From contig NC_079204.1 in the NCBI RefSeq assembly GCF_026745355.1, positions 52,094,209 through 52,158,208 on the forward strand: DNA of 64,000 nt, written 5' to 3'. Shown in pieces: positions 55,845-64,000 of this stretch. Both the position numbers and the translations under genes were made by a program. Every line of letters starts with the position of its first letter. Position 1 is the stretch's first letter. The notes under the pieces are model-generated. The model was not told the DNA's origin. It worked only from the letters and a program-made list of their open reading frames with translations, and did not search any database. Origin of the DNA: Beta vulgaris subsp. vulgaris. Taxonomy: Eukaryota > Streptophyta > Magnoliopsida > Caryophyllales > Amaranthaceae.

Positions 55845-56496
55845 GATTGATTTTCAACAACAAAATCACGCCACATGTTGTATTGCTGGAACGTGTCTCA
55901 CGATTGGTGGAGGAAAATGATAAGTATGCTGGGCGCATTTACAAAGTGATTAAGAATGCTTCAGGTAGCAGCCCACGCCAATGGCTTGCTCCCCCTGCAG
56001 GTGTCACGAAAATTAATGTTGACGCATGCCTCGCTGTTGAAGGATGGGTGGGACTTAGTGCCATAGCTCGAAGGTCAAATGGTGATGTAGTTTTTGCTGC
56101 CACGCGTCGAGTTAGAGCGTATTCTGAAATTGCGGAAGCTAAAGCCATTGAAATGGCTGTGAGGTTGGGCAAAAGATATGGCCTGCAAGAGGTCATCCTG
56201 GAATCGGATTGTCAAGTTGTTATTAATCGCCTCTCTAAGCATGCTATTTTTCTGTCAGATATAGATATTATCCTCTTCAACATTTTATCCTCTTGTGTTT
56301 GTTTTTCTTCTATTTTGTGGTCGCATGTTAAACGCGATGGGAATTATGTAGCACATCATCTAGCTAAGCTCATCCCTTTTGGGGTTGAACAGATTTGGGA
56401 GAACCATTATCCTCCGGAGGTGGCTCCCTATGTTTTGATGGACAATTTGTCCTTGAGTTAATATATTTGCTACTTTTCCCCTCAAAAAAAAAAGTA
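55845..56496 (+). pseudogene. 5'-truncated LINE with RNase H domain
   Basis: The frame at 55847-56461 encodes an RNase H-like domain of the RVT_3 type: TKINVDACLAVEGWVGLSAI, then AEAKAIEMAV (E), LESDCQVVINRL (D) and the HVKRDGNYVAHHLAK end. The frame runs to its natural stop at 56459-56461. A poly(A) run at about 56486-56495 closes the element. Everything upstream (endonuclease, RT) is missing, as expected from incomplete target-primed reverse transcription. Confidence 0.85.
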
Positions 56497-56650
56497 ATAC
56501 AAGTTAAGGCCAATTTACCACTTTAGCCTCATTTAATCAATAGCCACCGGCCCACCAGCCCACCATATATAAGTTATCACCTACGATAAATGATGTGCGG
56601 TAAGAATAAGCTGATAGTCTCCCCCGAAAGACTTTGTTTTACTTGATAAG

Positions 56651-56906
56651 CACGAGCCCAAAGATTTTTTTGAGCCTTATAGACTAACCAGTCCATTTTG
56701 CTCTTCAATTTTTGTTATGTGATAATTCCTTGGGAAGTACTCAATCAGTTCCATTTTAATTTACACTTTTACACTTTTCACGAGCCCAGAGATTTTTTTG
56801 AGCCTTATAGACTAACCAGTCCATTTTGCTCTTCAATTTTTGTTATGTGATAATTCCTTGGGAAGTACTCAATCAGTTCCATTTTAATTTACACTTTTAC
56901 ACTTTT
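56651..56906. repeat. 128-bp tandem duplication
   Basis: Two copies start CACGAGCCCAAAGATTTTT (56651) and CACGAGCCCAGAGATTTTT (56779) and are almost identical. The unit contains the first ~40 bases of the Stowaway element at 56868, so the duplication happened after that MITE inserted. Confidence 0.92.
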
Positions 56907-57155
56907 CACACATGCTAATATAAAATTTTAAGGACATATATTTTTATTTTTGTATTTATAAAAAATTTTATTTTTTGGCAATTCAAAATATTTATTGATA
57001 ACCAAAAAAAAGAGGAATGACAAACACCATATCAACCCCGAGGGAAAGGAATAAAGGAATGTGCTCCCCTTACCTTCTAGGAAGGGCCTGGGAGCAACAA
57101 ACCAAAAAACCAACCCTGCAATCTCAACTACTGAATACACATCAGCAAAACAAAC

Positions 57156-60100
57156 TTAACTAAGAAGAAGCTGCCTAGTACAATCATTACATCTACTAGC
57201 AACTCTAAAACAGATCTGCCTAAAATTAGATACTGTATCAAGCATAAGGCCCCCATACACTTTTACATTTCTTTGAAGCCATATCTGATACATAGCTTCA
57301 GCAAACATCATGTAGTATAATTGAGCTTTAACACCACTTCTCTTGCTCTTCAAGGCTACAACATTGATTTCATCTGACAGGTTCCTGAAAGTCACTACCT
57401 CTTTCAAATGCTGCTGGCAGGTATTCCATATTTCCCCAAAAAATGGACATTCAAAGAAAAGATGGGAGATACTCTCACTAACTTCAGTGCAAAGAGGGCA
57501 GAAATCATCATTTGTAATACCCCATGAAAACAGCCTATCTTTGGTAGCCAGTCTACCATGAAGGATAAGCCAAGTGACAAGTAAAGCTTTAGGACTTGCT
57601 TTATTGTTACAGACTATTCGCTTCCAATTGACATGATCATGCTCTCCCTGCATTAGCATATACAACTTCTTAATTGAGAACTCATGAATCTGAAGCATAT
57701 GTGTGATTTGCAAGTCTTGAAAGATCTTTCTATTCTCTAGAATCTTCTTCATGGCCCATGACAGCCTATTAGGGACTGCCATGGATTGTATGGCCTGTTG
57801 CTTGATATAATACTCATGTAACCATTTAATCCAAAGCCTGTCTTGTTTTTGACACACTGCCCACAAATGCTTAGAAACTGCAGCTTTATTCCAAAGAGCA
57901 AGGTTTTTGATGTTTAGCCCTCTACAGCTCTTAGGAAGGCACAAAGACTCCCAGGCTATAGGAGCTTTTCTAGAATAAGAATCTTGACCAGTCCATAAGA
58001 AGACTCTACAGATGTTTTGAACCTCCTTAAACACCTTCTTAGGTAATAGAAAGATCTGACACCAGTACAATTGAAAACCATGAAGGATAGCTTTAATTAA
58101 CTGGACTCTAGCAGCATAAGAGAGTTTCTTGACAGTCCACACCCTGACTCTAGTCATGGTCTTCTCAATCAAAGGCCTGCATTCATTGTAAAAGAGTTTC
58201 CTGGTGGTGAGAGGAACCCCTAAGTATTTAAAGGGAAAACTACCCAGGGGCATATGAACAACTGATTGCAGGATATCTCTTTGAGACTCATCAACCCCTC
58301 CAATATAGAGATGGCTTTTATCTAAGTTAGCTTCAAGCCCTGATGCTTGGGAGAATTTGGAGAAAGCATAAAATACAAGTTGCAAAGAGGTTTGATCTGC
58401 TTTAGAGAACATCAAAAGGTCATCAGCAAACATCAGATGAGTGATGTTTAGCTTTTTACACCTTGGGTGAAAATGAAATCTAGGATTAGCCTTCATTTTC
58501 CTTAGACATCTTGATAGATACTCCATCCCAAGGGCAAAAAGAAAGGGAGACATTGGATTCCCTTGTCTCAATCCTTTCTTTAGTATGAAAAGGCTGGCAA
58601 GGACTACCATTAATGAGAATAGAGAAAGAAACAGAGGTGACACAAGTCATAATCCATTTCAAAAATGTAGATGGGAAGCCAATCTCATTCATAACAGCTT
58701 CCAGAAAGGACCACTCAATGGAGTCATAGGCCTTCTTCAGGTCAACCTTCAGCATGCATCTTGGAGAGATGTGTTTAGTGTTGTAGCCTTTGATAAGCTC
58801 AGTAGCAAGAAGAATATTATCTGATATATTCCTACCAGGCATAAAGCCAACCTGGCTTAAATCAACCACACTACCAATCATAAGCTGCATTATGCTTGTC
58901 AAGATTTTAGAAATAATCTTGTATAACACTGTGCAACAGGCTATAGGTCTAAAATCCTTAACAAGTGAAGGGTTAGGGATTTTAGGAACAAGAGTAACTA
59001 GGGTGCAATTAATTTCAGGCAACAGGACCCCTGAATTAAAAAACTGAGTCACAGCAGCACAAATATCATGTTTGACAACAGGCCAAACTTTTTTAAAGAA
59101 ATGGCTATTGAACTCATCAATACCTGGGGCTTTATTACCATCAATTGCCCACAAAGCTACTTCAATTTCCTGTGTTGTAACAGGAAGAATAAGTAAAGCT
59201 GCATCCCTAGCTTGAAACTTGAGGGCCACTTCTCAGCAAGGAAATGTCCACTGAAGGTAAACTAGCAGCTGCTGTGCCAAGAAGACTAAAGTAAAAGTTA
59301 AGAACTTCAGATTCTAGAGCAGCAGTAGTTGTAAGTTTATCACCATCAGCATTGAATAGTATTTCAATGTTGTTCTACATAAATCTCTCTCTCATAGCAT
59401 TAAAGAAGAACTGAGAGTTAGAATCACCCAATTTCAACCATTGAATTCTTGATTTTTGCCTTAAAGCTGCCTCTTCTACTTTCAAAAATTTATGCAAATT
59501 TAAGATACCATCTTTTTCCTGCTGAATAAGCTCATTGCATGAAGGGAAGCTCTGCAATTGTGATTGAATTCTCTGCAATTCCTCCCTAGCATTATCAATT
59601 CTAATATGGAGATTAGAAAATTTAGCTTTATGCAACTCCTTAAGCCTCACTTTAACATGCTTAAGCTTATTCCACACTAACTTCATCCTGCCTTTTTCTC
59701 TTCCCTGTAATTGCCATTGATCACTAACTACTTGGAGGAACTCACCATGTTCAGCCATGTAGTTAAAAAATTTAAAAGGCTTACCCTTTGTCTGAATCTT
59801 GTGATGACACTGAAACAGTAAAGGAGAGTGGTCAGACAACCCAGGGTTCATATATTCCACCACCACATGAGGGTACTTAGTTATCCAATAAGAGTTAACT
59901 AAGCCCCTATCAATTCTGCTACTGATTCTAGTATCTTCATTGCCTTTATTAGACCAAGAAAAAAGTGCCCACATGACTTCATTTCAGAGAGATCAGAAGA
60001 CTCTAGGAGGTGATTCAAGTCCTGGATTTCATAGTTAGTAACAGGAGCACCATTTTCTCTGTCACCAGAAGATAGGATAGCATTAAAGTCCCCCATGATA

Positions 60101-60507
60101 CACCAGGGCTCTTGAATATTACTACCAAGAGCTTCAATATCCACCCAAAGACTTTTCCTATCCTCCACTGTATGCAAACCATATACAATTGTAAGGAACC
60201 ACCGATCTCCTGTTTGTTTATCCTCAATCCTACAATGCATTAATTGAACAGTTTTAAGAAGGATTTGGAGTGAAACATTAGAAGGACTCCAAGCAATCCA
60301 GATTCTTCCCCTGTTGGAAGCTTCATAATTGTGATCCCATCTCCAACTATTACCCAATTTCTTCACAATTCTATCTTTATTATGACTCTTAACTCTAGTT
60401 TCTAGTAAGGCCATGATAGACACATGCTGTTGTCTCATGAACTTCTTTATTTCTCCTAGTTTAAGAGGGCTATTTAACCCCCTAACATTCCAAGAGCATA
60501 CAATCAT
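57156..60507 (-). pseudogene. LINE ORF2 (endonuclease, RT, RNase H-less C-terminus), four disabling changes
   Basis: Starts MIVCSWNVRGLNSPLK at 60507, the typical apurinic-endonuclease opening, with LLETRVKSHN, WCIMGDFNAI and SDHSPLLF. The RT includes DGNKAPGIDEFNSHFFKKVW, LVPKIPNPSLVKDFRPIACC, LKVDLKKAYDSIEWSF and the active-site MFADDLLMFSKA near 58420. The zinc-finger-like end (LFFECPFFGEIWNTC) finishes at 57156. Disabling changes: a frameshift near 59970, a TAG at 59375, a frameshift near 59230 and another near 58590. Confidence 0.9.
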
Positions 60508-60915
60508 TAACCCGGAGTAAGAGTGAATGAGCTACTCCCAGCATCATCCACATTGTGAATAACTACCACAGGTCTGACAGTTTCTAACACATCTTTACCT
60601 TTCTGGCCTCTGGTAACTATATTCCAAATTGGAGCTTGTGGTTCAGTCCTGAGAATCTCTCCACCCCTCCTCTCTGCCTCATTGTTCATGTTATCATCCT
60701 CTCCAACATGAGCAGCAATAGCAAGGCCAGTCCCATCTGCCTCCTTATTCACCATAGTATCTTCCTTTGACTGCATAGCATCATCCTCATCTCCCCCTGT
60801 AGTCACAGGATCTTTAGGCTTGCTAGGTTGCACAGCCTTAGGAACCCATTTCTGACTAGGCTTAGCCACTTCTTTCCCTGCAATAGCTTTCTTCTTGAGA
60901 CAATCATGGCCTATA
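60507..60915 (-). pseudogene. LINE ORF1, C-terminal part
   Basis: The frame starts within a zinc-knuckle end (TIGHDCLKKK) and continues through a Lys/Pro-rich and acidic stretch (KPSQKWVPKAVQPSKP) to its stop at 60507. The N-terminal RNA-binding part is lost by the 5' truncation. The frame overlaps or abuts the ATG of ORF2 at 60507. Confidence 0.7.
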
Positions 60916-61282
60916 GTATTTATAAAAATTATAAAAAGTACACATATCAATGAAATACATGTTATGATAAATCTAACAAGATCTCATATGACTATATTTT
61001 CATCCTCGTATAAATCACAAATGATGGTCAAAGTGAAATTTGTGAATAGTGTAAAATATAAAGTGTAACAATTAAAAATGAAACGAAGAGAGTATGGTTT
61101 TCGAACTTGACTTCATATGCTTTTTTTAGATTTGTATGACATGGTACTGCTGAAATGATTACGGCATGCCTTTCATTTATTTGAGTTTAGGGACTCTCCT
61201 TTTGGTGTATTTTTTCTATTTCTCAATAAATGTATTATGTTGACTTTTTGCATTATTTATATATTTTGTTTGTTTTTTTTGT

Positions 61283-61665
61283 CTTGTAAGAGACTGTCTA
61301 CTTTTAAATTAAAATTAGACAATGGTAATTCCAATATTAAAAAAAGAATTAGTCCAATTATAACTATGTTAATTTCTTTTGGTGGCTAGTTTAATCCATT
61401 TAGTAACTAGGTCTACTTTTATACTTCCTCCGTTTCTTTTTACTCGCTACACTTCTCATTTCACGGACTCCTAGGCAATTTTTGGAGAAGAGAGAGGTAG
61501 AGAGTAAAAAGAAAAGGGACCCATGTGGGAGGAGAGAGATAGAGAGAGTTTATTGCCCAAAAAAGAAGTGTAGCAAGTAATGTGAAACTTCCCATAATGG
61601 AAAGTGTAGCGAGTAAAAAGAAACGGAGGAAGTATTAAAATTAGACCGTCTCCTTTAATAATTTT
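61283..61665. repeat. Short dispersed repeat, copy 2, interrupted by a Stowaway
   Basis: Same sequence as 15052-15228 (GTCTTGTAAGAGACTGTCTA, CTAGTTTAATCCATTTAGTA, GACCGTCTCCTTTAATA). The Stowaway at 61424-61632 sits inside it after CTACTTTTA. Confidence 0.65.
61424..61632. mobile_element. Stowaway MITE, short form
   Basis: 209 bp with CTTCCTCCGTTTCTTTTTAC ends and their exact complement, flanked by TA. The ends match over 28 bases or more (through CTCGCTACACTT), so the copy is young. Confidence 0.93.
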
Positions 61666-61689
61666 TGATTTTTTAATAGATGTATCATA

Positions 61690-62585
61690 TTTTTTTTTTT
61701 GACAGGCAAAGCATAGTATATTATTCATTCATATAAAGCATATCATTCATTACACCCGAGGCTATTTCCTCGGGAACTTCTTCTAGCCATACTCTCATAC
61801 TACCATACTCCTTACTAGCCTTAGCAAGACAATGAGCTACATAGTTTCCCTTTCTTCTAACATGATTATATCTAATGCTATTACATAACGATCCCAACCA
61901 TAAAATGTCAGCAACAACATTTCCAAAGCTTGTATTTTCCCATATGCTTGCCTTCAAATGTTTAATGAGCTTCATATTATCACTCTCCAGAATGATGTTT
62001 GTCAGACCTGAGTCAATCGCTATATGAACCGCATGGCGCGCCGCAAGTGCCTCTGCTACCTCAACCTCCATACTCCCATTGGTTACCATACATGTTGCAG
62101 CAACCACTTCTCCAACATGGTCTCGCATTACACCTCCCAGTCCCACCTTGCCCAGTTCGAACATAGCAGCGTCCGAATTTATCTTATAACTTCCTACTTC
62201 TGGAGCCCTCCATACTTCTCCCCCAGCCTGCTCATCCCTAAAGATCACATATGGTTCTTCATTAGCTCTTATGTATTCGTCCACCACTGCCACCGCTTTG
62301 TGGATGACATCCATGGTCGCTACCCGTTTCTTTTCAAAAACCCATGCGTTACGGCGCAGCCATACCCCCCATAGTAAGCTCCAAAATAATTCCCACCACT
62401 CTGTATGTGTGACTTGCATTCGAGCTCCTATCACCCAATCCATAAAGGTTTGCGCATCCTGCCTTCCCACCTCCAACCTTAGTGGGGATATCTTCCACAT
62501 ATTATGTACTTCTTGGCATGTTAAAAGCGCGTGAGTTACAGTTTCATTCATCTCTCCACACATGGGACATACATTTTCCACTTGG
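61690..62585 (-). pseudogene. 5'-truncated LINE with zinc-finger and RNase H domains
   Basis: The frame 62581-61721 reads CPMCGEMNETVTHALLTCQE (zinc-finger-like end of the RT region), WLRRNAWVFEKK, then the RNase H-like domain: YKINSDAAMFELGKVGLGGV (D), EVAEALAARHAV (E), LESDNMKLIKHL (D), RRKGNYVAHCLAKAS. It ends with a stop at 61721, then a poly(A) tail seen as T11 at 61690-61700. The open part is 286 codons without a break, so this copy is younger than the others. Confidence 0.88.
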
Positions 62586-62859
62586 CATCCACTTATAAAT
62601 TCATATCTTTAACCACCAATATCTTCAATTATATATTTATTAAAATTTTTTAAAAATATTTTGAAATTATACATTAAAATTATCCCGTCAACAAATAAAA
62701 TTATGAAATTTATCTTTATATATAAATAAAAGTTGTCAAAGCAAATTTTCAAATAATGCAAAAAGTCTTATTTTGCTAGATCTTTTTTAAAATGTTGTAT
62801 CTCGCAAAAACTTGTATTTAAAAGGTTGTTTCTAACAAATTTTTCTTATTTTCCTTATT

Positions 62860-62952
62860 ATTTATATTATTGTTATTATTATATTATTATTATTATTATA
62901 TTATTATATTATTATTATTATTGTTATTATTATTATTATTATTATTATTAAA
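62860..62952. repeat. ATT trinucleotide microsatellite
   Basis: A long imperfect run of TTA/ATT units. Confidence 0.85.
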
Positions 62953-63002
62953 AGTTGTGCATAGTAATATTTGATAGTAATAGTAATACTAGTAATGAAA
63001 TA

Positions 63003-63260
63003 CTTCCTCCGTTCCATAATAAGTGAAACACTTACTATTTAGAACGTCTCAAAATAAGTGAAATATACTTTAAATGGAAAAAAGAATTGACAAAATGACA
63101 ATAGTACCCTGTACCCATCACAAATTTGTGTGATTTTCTTTTCTCTCTCTCCTTCTTCTAATAATGAAAATGATATTTTATGACTTTTTGGCTTTTGAAA
63201 GTGATGGTTATTAGATCTTGTCCCCAATCCCTATATTTCACTTATTATGAAACGGAAAAA
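63003..63260. mobile_element. Stowaway MITE
   Basis: Starts CTTCCTCCGTTCCATAATAA after TA. The right end TTATTATGAAACGG is followed by a degraded terminus. Related to the decayed copy at 5121-5320. Confidence 0.75.
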
Positions 63261-63386
63261 ATAAAAATTAATAATAATATTAGTTTCTGTCAAAAAAATA
63301 ATAATAATAGCAATAATATATTTTATAAAAAATAAGTTTAGATCAAAACAATTCACATCTGATCAGTAGAAATGAAGTAAACTAGA

Positions 63387-63750
63387 GTTTGTCTTGTAAA
63401 AGACTGCCTACTTTTAAATTAAAATTAGGCAATGATAAGTTCAATATTAAAAAGAGACTTAGCCCAATAGTGACTAGGTTAATTTCTTTCGGTGACTAGC
63501 TTAATCCATTTAGTGACTAAATCTACTTTTATATTAAAATTAGGGCCTGTTCTCCCCAACTTATTTTCAGTTTAGTTTAGTTTAGTTCAATTCAGTTCAG
63601 TTCAATTCAGTTCGGTTCAGCTCTGGACAATATATTTACTCTCACACATCACTATCTATTTCAGTTTAGTGCAATTCAATTCAATTCGATTGTTTTATGC
63701 CGAAGAAAATAGATCCTTAGATTATCTCTTTTAATATTTTTTGAGTAAAC
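63387..63750. repeat. Short dispersed repeat, copy 3, interrupted by a TTCAG MITE
   Basis: Same family as 15052-15228. The halves 63387-63542 and 63717-63750 are separated by the MITE, with a TTA target duplication. Confidence 0.7.
63543..63716. mobile_element. TTCAG-rich Tourist-like MITE, second copy
   Basis: 174 bp flanked by TTA (63540-63542, 63717-63719). Ends GGGCCTGTTCTCCCC and the complement of GAAGAAAATAGATCC. Same interior design as 15303-15510. Confidence 0.8.
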
Positions 63751-63832
63751 TAAACCTAAATCAAGCTCTCTTCCACGTTAGTTAATTGCTCCCTTGCCTT
63801 GCGGGGCATTGTTTGACAACGAGTGATACTAA

Positions 63833-64000
63833 GAGCACCTCCATTCATGGAGCACCCCATTTTTTCTCTCTCCTCACCTTATTTGTCCACCTCATTTTCC
63901 ACTACCTCCCCATTTTACCTTACTCAAATTTGAAACACATACCTCCACTCATCTACCTCCCCATTTATCTTCTCTCTCTTATTTCCTATATTCCACCACC
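63833..64000. mobile_element. Possible MITE running off the window
   Basis: Begins AAGAGCACCTCCATTCATGG, similar to the common plant MITE end GAGCATCTCCAATGG, and is followed by a CT-rich interior. The other end is outside. Confidence 0.4.

Larger units (their letters stand above)
56968..60915 (-). mobile_element. LINE (L1-type), 5' truncated, inside a Stowaway MITE
   Basis: On the minus strand it begins in the last zinc knuckle of ORF1 (GHDC) at 60915 and ends in GAATTGCCAAAAAATAAA at about 56968. It is flanked by GTATTTATAAAAAATT (56952-56967) and GTATTTATAAAAATT (60916-60930), the target duplication. About 3.95 kb long. Confidence 0.9.
56868..61092. mobile_element. Stowaway MITE interrupted by a LINE
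   Basis: The left part 56868-56967 and right part 60931-61092 together make about 262 bp, the size of the intact family members. Both outer ends are next to TA. The right end reads AAAATGAAACGAAGAGAG. The LINE at 56968-60915 separates the halves. Confidence 0.85.

Overview
This is nuclear DNA from a flowering plant, most likely a eudicot. The evidence is spliceosomal GT-AG introns, plant-specific protein families, and very dense, nested plant-type transposable elements (Stowaway and Tourist MITEs, CACTA, Helitron, Ty1/copia, Ty3/gypsy and LINE). The abundance of MITEs with runs of TTCAG makes me think of Caryophyllales, but that is only an impression. There are no bacterial operons, CRISPR arrays or rRNA.

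Host genes are sparse. Supported ones are: two small paralogous genes of unknown function on the minus strand (3.4-3.7 kb and 7.2-7.5 kb), sharing an N-terminal signature MAG..Y.FFPTD[FY]F.P; an intronless membrane-anchored kinase (23.8-25.9 kb, minus) with a ~315-residue insert inside the kinase domain; and a six-exon gene (43.2-51.3 kb, minus) for a ~2458-residue protein of the plant calmodulin-binding family of PICBP, with five repeats of the calmodulin-binding module. An isolated promoter and leader-like stretch lies at 41.3-41.6 kb with no coding region I can attach to it.

Repeats, left to right. 0-0.8 kb: the right end of a CACTA element with a 107-bp-arm hairpin, lying directly against a LINE 3' remnant (0.8-1.9 kb). 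5.4-6.0 kb: a TIR element with an 8-bp target duplication and a G-rich core. 8.0-8.5 kb: a small Helitron. 8.77-14.64 kb: a Ty1/copia element with both LTRs and a 5-bp target duplication. 15-21.9 kb: a MITE field including a Helitron inside a Tourist-like element. 26.9-27.2 kb: a LINE tail with a 15-bp target duplication. 27.37-37.96 kb: a Ty3/gypsy element of the Tat type (two RNase H regions) with nearly identical LTRs, a 4 x 106-bp tandem array and an intron-containing antisense gene behind pol. 51.9-55.9 kb: more MITEs. 55.8-62.6 kb: three LINE copies, one of them (about 3.9 kb) inserted into a Stowaway MITE. 61-64 kb: a short repeat family hit twice by different MITEs.

The host genes show no functional linkage to one another. 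The strongest biology is the modular, exon-duplicated calmodulin-binding protein, the kinase with a large insert, the paired orphan small proteins, and the antisense gene carried by the Tat-type element. Frameshifts occur throughout the transposons but not in the two large host genes.
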